From NCBI GenBank assembly GCA_003427395.1, contig BFEA01000130.1, positions 2,723,511 to 2,779,469 on the forward strand: DNA of 55,959 nucleotides. Direction: 5' to 3'. Within the stretch, counting starts at the first letter, position 1, and the number at the start of each line of letters is the position of its first letter. Of this stretch, positions 42,670-53,934 are shown in pieces. The stretch comes from Chara braunii. Its lineage: Eukaryota > Streptophyta > Charophyceae > Charales > Characeae. The notes under the pieces are model-generated. The model ran no database searches, was not told the DNA's origin, and worked only from the letters and a program-made list of their open reading frames with translations. Made by a program: the position numbers and the translations under genes.

Positions 42670-43730
42670 TATATATATACAAGTTAAAAATTTGCCTAAA
42701 GAATATGAATCTTACACTAAAACTCGAATAAATTCGTCCCACGAAACGTTGGGAATCTTTACTCATATTGACCTATCATACTCGACCTTTTATATGATAC
42801 ATGCGGTCGAACAGTAGGTCGAACCCTCATACATCGTCTCTTAGGGTGGTAATCTCTAAAGGGTGATCTTGCATTGATCGAATATCATTTTAACTCGAAC
42901 AAAACATACGTACGTTGTATATGAAGACAATATACAAGGTACATGAGTATAACGTACGTACGTTATATTGAGTTTAAGAGTACAACTTTGTAAAGACCTG
43001 TAGTACCGATGCTTTTTTTTTTCCCCTCGAATTTTATTGGGAATTCGCCAAGATCCTCGAGCAAAATTTACTTGTATTGCAATTTTGTACACCATAGTTT
43101 TATTTTGGATTTTTTTTTTAACAATATTTTTTTATCACAAAAAAAATCTTCCTTTTTTTTTTGCATGTCCAGTCCAGCCGAACATGAAAATCTCCCTAGG
43201 AGAAAATCGAATGTTGCAAAAATAAGAATATAATATACATTCTTTGTATTTGAATACACCGTGTGTGTATTATATTTCACCGTATTATCTATCATTAAAA
43301 AAAAAAAAAAAAACGACGATTTTTGAGAACCCGTTTTTCAAAAGTACGTTGAATCAAATGTACATTTTTTTTGGGTTAAGACGGTAGGAATAACCACAAT
43401 GTGGCACATCATATATTTCTCACTCAACCCACAACATTTTATTTTTTCAACATACATAAATTTTTAATTATCTCATTATTAAGGAAAAAAATATGATGGA
43501 TAAAATTGAACTCCATATACAAAGTATTACAATGATAAGTTTCAAGGCTCTCATGGCTTCTAGTAAACACCCAAATAGTCAAGAACATCTAAAACAAAAA
43601 TAACCTTATCGGATAAAAAATGGTACTTAGGATCATTCATAAACTTTTCTTTTCAAATTGTTAAAAGGAAATGAGTCATTTGAATGGGTTATAATAAGTC
43701 ATGTTACATCGTTGTTAAGTGCATGCACGT
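42670..43730. other. AT-rich unassigned sequence
   Basis: It has CGTACGTACG palindromes (for example 42954-42965), A and T runs, and frames rich in Phe and Lys. No gene supported. Confidence 0.4.
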
Positions 43731-43734
43731 GGGC

Positions 43735-44010
43735 GCGAGGTGTCGTTCCAGTCATATCATGCCAGAGCGATTTTTATTATATGACTCGTGCCTAGAGATC
43801 TCTTAGCCAATTCGACAGAGCGCGTGAGCTATAAAGGAATCCCTAAAACAAAATAGGGTCCATCGAGGTACATATTACCTCCACTTAAAGATTTGTCACC
43901 ATACTTAGGTGGATGTATCCCTGTTGAGCTACTAACCTACTTGGGATGACCTTTACATATCACCTCGAAGGTGGAATGCCAAAAATATTTTCCTGTACTT
44001 TATAGCATAG
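43735..44010 (-). repeat. Diverged fragment of the arm LTR
   Basis: GTCATATCATGC at 43755 and the run from TACCTCCACTT through TGTCACCATACTTAGGTGG to TGAGCTACTAACC and CCTTTACAT (43876-43957) align with 28240-28436 of the right arm in the same orientation. It is much more diverged than the two arms are from each other, so it is an older family member. Confidence 0.55.
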
Positions 44011-46740
44011 GGTTACAAGTTGTACCTTTGCATGAGCCAAAACCATATGTGAATCAACACTCGAGGCACTAATCTCTCCGAGCCATTCGCTTCGGGTGCA
44101 ATAAAGTTGAACTCCTAACAGCGAGGACTGACTTTGTAGGTGCTGTATGTTGGAGCTAATTCCTAGCGCTGGTGAAATGGTCGCTTTCGCTTCACATAGC
44201 GTTGCACTTTTTATGCTTTGTAATAGTCTGGATGAAATTTTCCTCCTAATATAAATAAGTATGAGGATTCACATCAATGCCTAATGAAGGAGTTCTAAGA
44301 GTTCACTTATGACACTTGTCCACCTAAGATAAAAACATGTCATTGAGGTTTGTTCTTCCACTCAGGGACCGACACGGATATACATCTTGGTTGAGTCGAA
44401 CGCGATACAGTATGGTTGAAGAATCGACCATACGGCCATACAACCCCGTACCGCTTCGTCCTCAAAACAGGTCAAAGTGGCTAGCAATGGCCACAAAACT
44501 CTTTGTTTATGAGCAATCTGGTAGGTAGTTAAGGGGTTTTACCTCTTTGTTGTGGGGAAACTATCTAAAGTTGGAAATATAATAAGAAAGACATGAATAC
44601 CCCTTACCCCACACACAAACGAGCACGCACAAAGTGTATTCATTGCACCTTCTCCATTAATCACCATATTCATTTTCATGCTCAGACTCGAACTCAGTTG
44701 GTCTCTTACTCTAAGACTTGTGCGAGCAAAATATAATTAATAAGAAAAATTGTTTGCACCAAAAGAAAACTCACTTCCTAACCTTTACTCTAAACAACAC
44801 TCCATGCATGCCATGCCCAGATGGGGTCAACATTTTTCTCACCAATTCTTATCCCTAGCCCCACTAACAACTCTGAGATCCTTTTCCATTCCTTCCCAAC
44901 CCTTCGCTCCAAGTCCTTTAACATGTTTTCCTCGATGACCTCTAAGACTGCCTAAGGACCTTTCTGGTAGAGCTTTCAAGTTGTCAACAAGGGATAAAGC
45001 CTTATCAACATAAGGCGTGGCGTACGATATAGAGGTCAAGAGAGTGGAGATCGAGTCGACAAACCATTCCTATTATTACAAGACAATAACAGTCGAGTCC
45101 GACCATACAAAACCTTTGTGCTCAAAGAACCCGTGTGATAGAGTTCGTCTAATTGTGCTTCAATCAGGGATGAGTTGGGTAGCTCCTGCTTACCTGGTGC
45201 CTACAACCACTGTCCGATCGGGTCACCCTCGTTTAGATGACATGAGGGTGTCAATCCTGAGTGATAGGCATTGAGGTAAGAATGTGAAAGTACGGGTGCG
45301 CCAGGGATAAATAATGAGATTCAGTGGCGAGAGTGAGTCTCATAGGGAACCTTATGGTCGACTACAGAAGGTCACGGTCACAATATGACTCCCAACCTCT
45401 ACAAAAACCTGGACTATTTAAAAAAACAAAAGTTTCCCTCTTGAGATCGTCTTGCCAAAACATGTCAATCTACTAGACCATCGTCTTCCCCCAAACACAA
45501 CGCATCCTCATTTTGACTGTATCGGGCAGGAAGCATACCTTGTATACATTTATTTTCAGGGTGTGTTATGTTCGGGGGAATACGGTAACTATTGCAAGAG
45601 AAATTCATACATAAAAAAAAGGACTTTCTAGGGTGAACATAACGATAAAAGCAATCACATACACAGTACTAGTTTTGAAGCCAATGTAGAATTGTTGAGG
45701 CGACCACATAGTTTCAAGGCTAATTGTAGAGTTGTTGAGGCGACTACAATCTTCACCCGAACGCAACGTACGGTTATTATAGTACTATTTGGGGCACTTT
45801 TAGTGTAAATGCAACAACAATGACTGTATGTTGTATTCGAGTGAAGACGAGACCACTCAGCATAATAGATCAAGAGTGTTTAATATATATGTCTTCACTC
45901 CAAATACCTGAAAAGAATAAACACAAAGTCTACAGTTATACACACATAGTCCACAACACTCTCGCAACTTCAAAGTTTAAGTGTTTTCCCACTTAAAAAA
46001 AAAAAAAAAAAAAAACAACGGCCTCCCCGATTGACCTCTCTAAGGTAGTAGGCAAGAGCTCAGATAGATAACAACCAAGCAGAGGCTTACCGTCATCTCA
46101 GTACAATTTTGAAGCTACTTAATGTGCCTTAATGAAACTATCACGTAACGTTTGCGAATTGACTGTGAAAAAAAAAAAAAAAAAGGGCAAGCACCAAAAG
46201 GACCACCAAAGAGTCATTTTCCAAAGTCGACAGACATAAACATAATAAATCAATTATGAAAGTGAAAAATTTACTGATTGAATTTTTGAACCAACCAGCG
46301 AGGATGATATGAAGTAGGCAAGAGTAGTTATCATACAATAAACCTGCACGCACATGACATTTTTTTTTTTTTTTCTTGTAAAGAATGCGATTTTTCTCTG
46401 AGGTTGTGCTCTTGATTTCTGACTATTGTCTTATTGTCGGCTTGCATGACTGAACATCGACTGACGTTAAGAAGTTGACTTCTCATTAAATTTGAAATAT
46501 TTTGCTTGCACGATGAAATTGAACAAGATTTTTGTTATCGTCACTTTTGACATTTCAAGATGCTTGGGTTCCTTGATTGCGGGAAGTATGCTTTAACACT
46601 ATGTTATCGACACCAAATTTGAAAAGAACATGCAAAAATAAAAAAGAAAAAATCCTTATACAATTTCTTTGCCCGTGCAAAATATTTTAAATAAAAAAGC
46701 ATTGAAAAATAAGTTAAACCAACAATATCCTTTCCCACTT
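44011..46740. other. Unassigned; short A runs and a small tandem repeat
   Basis: A roughly 48-base unit with GTTGAGGCGAC is doubled at 45670-45750. A runs at 45996-46015 and 46168-46184 and a T run at 46360-46374 may be retroposon tails. No gene recognised. Confidence 0.4.
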
Positions 46741-46749
46741 AAAAAATAA

Positions 46750-47073
46750 ATATTTGGTGGTTAACAAGCACGACTTTTGAAGTTGGGCCGCTTTGCGTTC
46801 GGGGAACTTTATCATTTCATCTTCCTTGTATTTGATCTTGCTCCTTCTTTGTCATCTTTCGACCGTGCTTGCATGCTCCGTCTGTTGCTTGTTTTCTATC
46901 ATCTTGTGACATTTACGTACCAACCAGCGGGGAAGGCTTACCTTGCCTGAGTAGGTGCACTGCAATCTTACAGTTATCGGTATCCTTGGTTCTCTTGTTT
47001 TTCTTGCTTTTTTATTTACGCATCTAAATTTGGTGCTACGAGAGATTTCTTTAGGACTTTGTTTGCTCGTCAT
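46750..47073 (-). pseudogene. PLE-E fragment (region upstream of RT)
   Basis: The minus frame ends QQTEHASTVER and, after one stop, continues QRRSKIKYKEDEMIKF, PERKAA. This matches PLE-C at 52860-52760 (QTDHASTVKRRQRRREI, then PERKLA). The preceding residues include CTYSGKVSLPRW and a Cys/His pair that may be a zinc site. There is no RT motif in this fragment. Confidence 0.5.
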
Positions 47074-47129
47074 TTCTTTGTTGTTGGACCTGTTAGTCTA
47101 ATTGTGTGAATAATGTTTAAAATCAAAGT

Positions 47130-49060
47130 TTGTCATCAATGTCGATTGCTGGACCATTTCGTTCGAGATTATCAGCTACGTGGTATTATGAATGCTACAA
47201 ATTTGGTATCAGGAATTCAACCTTATACTTAAGCATTGGTGATCAACGAAACGAAGTGTTTTTCTCTCTTAATGATATTTTGTCAATGTCAGGCGTGATT
47301 GCGTCGTATCAAGCTCCTCACGTCCAGCATGGCGCTAACGGTTGTAGTGGTGGTTATGATAAATGGAGTTGCAACTATGATAATCGTAACAATGGTTACT
47401 ATAAACGCTACAACAGGTTGTACATAAGTTACGGAAATAATCGAGAGAAATATAAGAAAATAAATAACGTTTACGACCTGCTCCATGAGCAGATTGAGGA
47501 GAAGGTGTGGCTTAAACAGGAGAAGGAAATAAAGGCAATGTTAGAAAATGTCAGGAACAAAAAGCAAGCGCAAGAGGACAAAGTTCTTGTGAAGAAACAT
47601 GATAATAATTTTTTTACGTGTAGGATTGGCCAAATCGTGCCACAAAATATGAAGGTGGTCTTTAAGTCGGCTTTGGGTCACACTGTCGATATTTTTGAGG
47701 TTGTTGATCCTCGAAATCTAGAGATTTTGAGGTTACAAAGGGAAGTTAAGAATCTCAAAACTGGGGATGGATTAAGCGGTCAGGATTTAGGGATCAAAGA
47801 GTTACGTAAATGTATTGAGAACTGAAGAAGACATAACAATGATTCCAGAAAGAAGGAAGTTTACGATCTGAGTTAGAAGGTTTGAAGAAGCAAATGAGTC
47901 AAAAAAGGAGGATGATGCGATACAAATGGATATGGAGGAATTTGAAAGGTTTAAAAAGAAAGTTGATAAGATAAAGGACTTTCAAGAACCCCTCAAGAAA
48001 AGGAGTGAAGAGGTTGACACCTTGAAGAATGAGAATCATGGCTTATATAATATTTTTTTTTAACTAAAAGATGATGTGAGGCTCTTGAAGTAGTAAAAAA
48101 AAAAAACTTGAAGGAAGTTACTTCGACCAGTCTGACGAAACAACCAATTGTCGCTAAATTGAAGCCAAATCATAGAACAACCACAATACATACTCCGAAA
48201 GGTATTCAAACTTTGCGGAAAGCTTACAAGAATGCAATTAAAAGGAAGTAGATCGTGGAGCGCTTGGATCAGACTCTCCACGATCGACTGATGAGGATAA
48301 GAGTGATTTTTCCACAAATTGTGGGCCGAAGGATTGTCGAGAAGCACATCACTTTACGTATTTTGAAGACTTCACTTGCGCCCGTGAAGGTATAATATGA
48401 TTCAAATAAGGAGGAGGATGGTGTCGATGATGACGAAAAAAAAATTCGGCACATTCGTAAACGTAAGGTGAAGAAACTGAGGTTGTTAAATAGCATAATA
48501 TGAAATTTATTTGTGCAAATAATAGAATCCCATATATTAAATTGGATCAAGGCAACGAATGTGGCGAAATTTGGGCGAAACGAGAGTTTGATCGACAAAA
48601 GCAAAAAAAAAGGTTTCAGGGTTCCGATGGAGATGCGAGTGATTAGGACTTAGAGCTTCAACAATATGCATATTTGTACAAGAGTTTGAGGGTGAGCAAT
48701 GGGGCGCACTGAGAGTGAGTGACCTCTGGGATACTGTTCTCCCGTGTATGGATGTAATATTAAATGGTAAGGTTGGAGATAAGGAACGAAATACAGTTGA
48801 AATTACTTTTAGGTTGGTCGGTATTTTTCTTATTTTCGAAGATTAGATTAGACGGGTCTCCAATTTATGGAATGTCTTTTACAATTGTTACGTAGCAATT
48901 ATGATTTTCTTTCTTGCATTGGTTCACCCGTCTAAGTTCTTCTCTCTCCTTGGTTTAAGCGCGTTCACATTGGTTGCACGAGTCGATCGATGCTTGTTCG
49001 AAGGAAGAAGCACGCTTGGACTACGAAGCTTAGATATGTAGGTTGTAGAAATCATCATTT
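47130..49060 (+). pseudogene. PLE-D N-terminal half: Cys-containing head, coiled coil, GIY-YIG remnant
   Basis: The first frame (47130-47825, 231 residues) begins MSSMSIAGPFRSRLS, has a YYECYKFGIRN head like a lost zinc knuckle, an Asn/Tyr/Gly-rich stretch and a long charged coiled coil (LLHEQIEEKVWLKQEKEIK). Coiled-coil traces continue to 48.0 kb and basic segments to 48.65 kb, with frameshifts. At 48948-49010 another frame reads PWFKR then HIGCTSRSMLVRRKKH, matching the GIY-YIG of PLE-A (PWCRHTYIGCTTRS). The order is as in PLE-A. The RT part is absent. Confidence 0.55.
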
Positions 49061-49180
49061 ATAAAGATGACTACGTAAGTTTGGACTGAACAACTGTGTT
49101 GCTATCCTCATTCCCCTCCCCTCTTCCTCCGCTGCATATTTTCTTTAGTTTAAATTTTGTTTTATACGTACTCTGTCGCC

Positions 49181-49350
49181 TACGTAGCACCGTGTTCGCG
49201 TTCGGAGGCAAACGCGAACATAAAAAATATTTTAAAAAAATAATAATAAATTATCAAAAAAATCTGAAACAAATATATGTTATGTAAAAGAATAATACAA
49301 GCAACTTTTGCCTTGGAGTCATGTTCAACACGTTCGCCGTGCTACGCAGT
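49181..49350. mobile_element. Small inverted-repeat element with 8-bp flanking repeats
   Basis: Ends TACGTAGCACCGTGTTCGCG and (on the opposite strand) TGCGTAGCACGGCGAACGT. CTGTCGCC flanks both sides (49173-49180 and 49351-49358), an 8-bp direct repeat as for hAT. The A-rich middle resembles that of the 41916-42660 element (TATGTTAT..AA..AATA..CAA..TTTGCCT pattern). Confidence 0.55.
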
Positions 49351-49856
49351 CTGTCGCCTTCCTTAAACTCTCACCCGCCATAACATAGTAGGGGTAAGTG
49401 TCGCTCGATTCTACTCGAGCGTCTTCAAGTTAAAAAAAAAAAAAAGTTACAAATTGTGGTGGAAAGACACGCACCTTTCGTCGTCTCTTCGTCTACAGGT
49501 GTTGCCACTTTTTTTTTTTTTTTTAATCCCTCTATGCCAACAGTGGTACGAGAACCGCCAGAATTGAGGTCTTGTATGTCGGGTTGTTTCATCTATTGGT
49601 GGGGAGCGGCACCTGCTTAGGCTATTATCTATCATTCGAAAGAGTATCGATAATAGGTTGGACTCTCTTGTTGTCACGTATGTCAGTGGTGAAGTCTTTG
49701 CTGAGAATTGAAAATTGGTGTGTCGTTTATTTGACTTTTCTTTTGTTATGTCCCTCAAATACTGTCAAAATTGATTATGAGTGAATGTTACTGTTGTTTT
49801 TACTAAGATCTCATTTTCTCCTTGTGTTCCTTTCCTAAGAAGAGTGACTTGATTAA
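49351..49856. other. Unassigned
   Basis: It contains TTGGTGGGGAGC near 49597, part of a dispersed motif also at 53194 (minus) and 54632. An A run and a T run. No gene. Confidence 0.4.
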
Positions 49857-50049
49857 ACCACCAGTAGTTGGCCCATCTATCGGCCGCGGCGCTTTCCCGT
49901 TAACGCGTCGCGTCTTTGGGGTTTTGGGGTACCGGACCACAATGGCTGAAAGCGCCAGCCAATTTTTTTTCGAAATGGCACTTCGACGAAAATTGGCGCG
50001 CAGGGGCATTCCAGACTCGGCATCAATAGTTGGGCCAAGTACTGGTGGT
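49857..50049. mobile_element. TTAA-flanked miniature transposon, copy 3
   Basis: Ends ACCACCAGTAGTTGGCCCA and TGGGCCAAGTACTGGTGGT, flanked by TTAA at 49853-49856 and 50050-50053. 193 bp. Closest to copy 2. Confidence 0.78.
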
Positions 50050-50430
50050 TTAATCTGCTAAGCATTGTCGTCTCGCGAAAGTTCTTTCATCTTGGGACTT
50101 CGACTACTTTGTTTCATTTTATAATGTTATTAGGACAGTCTCCTCTAAGCGCTCTCGTATTACTCTAAGGCTGATAATTTCACATGTTTTTCGTAAGGAG
50201 TTTAACTTGAGTCTGTTGGCTATTATTGTTTTTCGAGTTGAGTTTGATGATCATTTTTAAAGAGTGAACTCATGCAATTATGTAGGAAGCTAAATTCAAT
50301 TAATTGATCTCAATACGTCATACTTAAACCATTATGTAAGCGCTTTCGTTAAGCTTTTTCACACAACTGCAGAAATCCTCTATAACTATCGTGGTTACTT
50401 TGAAATGGAAAGACTTGTACATGTGCAAAG

Positions 50431-50904
50431 TTGAATCCTGTTTTTTACAAAAGCGGAAGAACACGTTCAATTTGTGTTAGTGAAGTTGACTTTCTTCCAG
50501 ATACTGTTGTCAACTCAAAAAACATCATGTCCCCGAAATATGATAACAATCATGACTATCCGATAAAACAATTATTGGCTCGTATTTCTCGTATGTTTGG
50601 TATAAAGGTAAGTATTCAGGCAAGTCATGGCTACCTCGTTTCCCCTGGGTGTGCCCTCATTTTTGTTGTGATAGGGTGCTTCACATATACGCAGCTCCTT
50701 TTGCCACTCGAGAGGGTTGCGTGTTTTTTTGTTCCATCCGTCATTCTTCTTAAGGTTCGTGGCACTTTTATTGATCCCATCACGTTCTTCGTGAGATTAG
50801 TGTACAATTTTCCACTTTTCCCTAATCTCCACGTCTTTAATGTGAAGAACTCTCAATGTACACAAATTTGTCTTCAAGTTATTGGTTTTTGGTTCATGTT
50901 TTGA
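50431..50904 (+). CDS. Unrecognised 157-residue open frame ending before a 75-base A tract
   Basis: The frame starts MNPVFYKSGRTRS. A hydrophobic segment lies around residues 70-110 (CALIFVVIGCFTYTQLLLPL). A splice-donor-like AAGGTAAGT is at about 50606. Only 12 bases separate the stop from the A tract, so this may be the 3' part of a retroposed sequence. No family is recognised, and coding status is doubtful. Confidence 0.25.
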   Translation: MNPVFYKSGRTRSICVSEVDFLPDTVVNSKNIMSPKYDNNHDYPIKQLLARISRMFGIKVSIQASHGYLVSPGCALIFVVIGCFTYTQLLLPLERVACFFVPSVILLKVRGTFIDPITFFVRLVYNFPLFPNLHVFNVKNSQCTQICLQVIGFWFMF

Positions 50905-50912
50905 ACCTCCGC

Positions 50913-50916
<4 letters not shown>

Positions 50917-50991
<75 letters not shown>
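50917..50991 (+). repeat. 75-base poly(A) tract
   Basis: Uninterrupted A run following TCCGCTCTT. Probably the tail of a plus-strand retroposed insertion (source of 50431-50904). No target-site duplication was found by eye. Confidence 0.7.
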
Positions 50992-50995
<4 letters not shown>

Positions 50996-51216
50996 GTAGC
51001 GCACAGTGAGAGACGAACAAAAAAGCCACTCATCACTGATTTATAGTAAGATCAACCATCAATCCTAGCCTAAGAGAAACAGGCGTAACCGAAGATTACC
51101 TTCCCATGAATCCCTAGTCTAAGGAAGAAGGCTACTAGAAAAGAGGGCTACCGAGAAAATGAAATCCCCCAATAGGGAAAGCAGTCTACCCAATGATCCC
51201 AAGAACCACCCATCTT

Positions 51217-51989
51217 CTACAACTCAAACTTGAGCGCCCGCAGAGAAGGCGCCTCATCGGCGGGAAGTGTTCCCATAGCCCTTACTCTGTGCATAAAAGA
51301 TGAGATAACAACCATCTTCTGTGCTTTCCCACAACTTAAAACTTCCGAATTTTCAAAAGCAATGCCCGACCCTAATTTTTTATGTATCGCCTGACAGAAA
51401 AGCCAAGGGGATTCTTGTCCAATCAACAAACAGCATCCTAGGTAGGACCATTGTGGCCCACCATTCGTCTTTTTCAAAGTCAGATGACTCTAATAGCACC
51501 CAATTGCAAACTTATAAAAAATCTTCAAAGCGTTGTTTCTCGATTTTCCATCCTCCTTCCTGTATCTAATCAAGAGGTGAACGTCATCAATAAGCCTACA
51601 TCCATACACCAATGCTGCATCTCTCCCACTACTTTTTAGGAAAACGAACTCGTTATGAGCGCACATCAGACAAGCAAGGGCTGGGGTGGTAGCCTTGCCC
51701 ATCGGAATAGCAAAATTCTGCTTCACCACGTTATTCATAGGCAATGTATTAAGTTCGGCACAAATCGAAAACAACAAACATTACCAATGTACTAGACCTT
51801 ACAAATTTTCATCCGGTCTCATAAGCAGCAATCCTCCAGCAACGACTTATTCCTTACCAAACACTTCACAAAACCCTTCTCCTCAAACATGCTTGTGACC
51901 ATACTTGCAAGCAGACAGACCGGACGAGCGTCCGGTCCGGTCCGCTTTGCCGCGTGCGGCACCCTCCCCCCGGACCGGACGGGGCCGTT

Positions 51990-52020
<31 letters not shown>

Positions 52021-52928
52021 GCGTAACTGGTTGTCGGGCGCACATTCATGCGCCGCGCGGGTCCGGTCCGGCGGTCTGCCGCACGTGCAGAACCGCCCGG
52101 GCGGCGTCTGCTTGCAAGTATGCTTGTGACCCATTCAACGACCGAAACAATAGTCGAATGCAGTAACTGGCAACATATCTCCTTGATATGGAATGGTCCG
52201 TATACCAACTCATCACGCGGTGCCGGGCCCTTAGTAACCCTACCTAAGAAAGGAATAAGATCAATAGCGCTTTGTAAGTTAGGCGCTTCAACATCTCATA
52301 TCCACAAGGTAATGCTTGCCTAGTAGGTTTAGAAAACGAGGGACAAATGAGCCTCCATTTGCCGACATTTTTATGTTTAGGTAGGACGTAAGCCCTTCCC
52401 AAATTTCCATCTGCAGACCATGGTACAAAAACACACAACCTCATAGAGCGCCAGACAAAAAAATAGTGTATCACCTACATTATGATCAGTGCACAAGAAA
52501 CCAAAACCTTCAAACTTCTTTCAATATCTCCCACATACTGTTGACTTACATGTGCACAATCGGAAGAACAATCCAAGAAGCACTTCGACAAATCACCTGC
52601 CCGAATACTTACCTGAACGCTGCAAACTTCTGCGCGGACTGTTAGCCCCTGATGACGACATGTTGGGGAGAGGTGGTCGAAACAATTGTAGGTTTTTTTC
52701 ACCACTTTGCTTCATGCCATGGCGCATTGTTTTCTGAGGCTGGTTCTTCACAAACATTCTACGAGCCAACTTGCGCTCGGGCTCTTTTGTCCTTTTGACT
52801 TCCCTGTGTCTGATCTCCCTCCTCCTTTGTCGTCTTTTAACCGTGCTTGCATGGTCAGTCTGTCGGTTGTGGATTTCTATCACCCCCCAGGATGCATCAA
52901 TGGACCGTGCACTTGCGTTTCCGGTCAC
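51217..52928 (-). pseudogene. PLE-C reverse transcriptase, interrupted
   Basis: On the minus strand from high to low position: QTDHASTVKRRQRRREI (about 52860), a Cys-rich stretch, GRAYVLPKHKNVGKWRLI (52.4 kb, first RT motifs), a segment split by the 51900-52122 insertion, FAIPMGKATTPALAC and GCRLIDDVHLLI (51.7-51.6 kb, motif B and catalytic DD), and a thumb-side stretch with HRVRAMGTLPADEA (51.26 kb). Several frame breaks. It is the longest RT remnant here and gives the order of motifs used to read the others. GIY-YIG was not found beside it. Confidence 0.7.
51900..52122. mobile_element. 223-bp GC-rich miniature transposon inside PLE-C
   Basis: Perfect 17-bp inverted ends CATACTTGCAAGCAGAC (51900-51916) and GTCTGCTTGCAAGTATG (52106-52122). 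CTTGTGAC is repeated on both sides (51892-51899 and 52123-52130), an 8-bp target duplication as made by hAT or P-type transposases. The interior is full of CCGGACCGG words and includes T12 next to G22 (51988-52021). It interrupts the RT frame, so it is younger than PLE-C. No coding capacity. Confidence 0.85.
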
Positions 52929-52981
52929 CTAATGTCGCGCTGAGGGGCCCGGAGTCGATACGTTGGAAGGTACTAGTGGTT
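52926..52981. mobile_element. Right-end fragment of a TTAA-type miniature transposon
   Basis: The last 55 bases before TTAA (52972-52985 reads GTACTAGTGGTTTAA) align with the right ends of copies 2 and 3 (GCGC..AGGGGC..GACTCG-like, then TACTGGTGGT). No left end was found, so it is truncated. Confidence 0.45.
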
Positions 52982-53278
52982 TAATGGTACTGTGCTCAAT
53001 TTACGGTACAACATGATGGTACACTCTTTTCTTTTTGTTTTCCTAGTGTCAGATGACGGTATGCTGCGATTGCTTTCTAGTATCTACTATTTCCTCTGCA
53101 GAGCAAAGCAATCAATGCTGGCAGGCTTCTTTTCTCAGTTTCTGATATTCACTCTGTATAAGGGACGCTGGCCGTTTTCCAGCAGGTGATGCTCCCCACC
53201 AATAGATGGAGCCCCTCCCCGGGTGCTAGTGGTGTCTTCTTCATCAGCGCCACTAGCACTGCAGGGGGCATGTGTTAA

Positions 53279-53895
53279 ACCACCACTACCTCCGAACCTG
53301 TTTTTGCCGACCCTGATTTTCACTGCGCACCGAGTTTGGCCGAGCCGGGGCAGTTTCATCGAAGAAAGAACAAGGGAAAAAAAAAAAAAAAAGATTTCCC
53401 GAACGCCTTGATAACCACCAGATGCATTCCATGAGTTGCTTGTGTGACTGTGCCCTCAGTGTGGGCGTGCACTGGAAGAAAACAAAGAAGCAACGACAAA
53501 AAAAAAAGGAATCCCTTATCCTGTGATTGAGGACAGATACATGATGCTACAGCAGTGAGACAGTTACGTGCCACCCGTGAAACACGCCCTGCCTGGCTGG
53601 CAGGGCACTACAAAGGAATTCAAAACAAAACAAAAACAAAAACGAAGTGCAATCCCTTGTCCGACATAGTGGCCAGATACATTCGTCAAAGCAATGGTAT
53701 AACTTCCACCCTCGTGAGGGCTTTCCCCGACATCCCTGGACTGGGGACTTTTTGTTTTCTTTCTTTTTTTTTCTTCGTTTTTCTCTTCTTTTTTGTTCTT
53801 TCTTTTTCGTCGGCCTCCAACCCTGTCCCGAGCCCCGTGTTTTCAGGAGTAGGCTACTAGATGGACTTTGCGTTTGCCCGTGAAAGGTAGTGGTG

Positions 53896-53897
<2 letters not shown>
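53279..53897. mobile_element. TTAA-flanked element, 619 bp, second subfamily
   Basis: Ends ACCACCACTACCT and AGGTAGTGGTGGT (13 bp, perfect) with TTAA at 53275-53278 and 53898-53901. It shares only the ACCACC end with copies 1-3. The interior has A and T runs and no transposase. A-tract heterogeneity follows directly. Confidence 0.65.
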
Positions 53898-53901
<4 letters not shown>

Positions 53902-53934
<33 letters not shown>

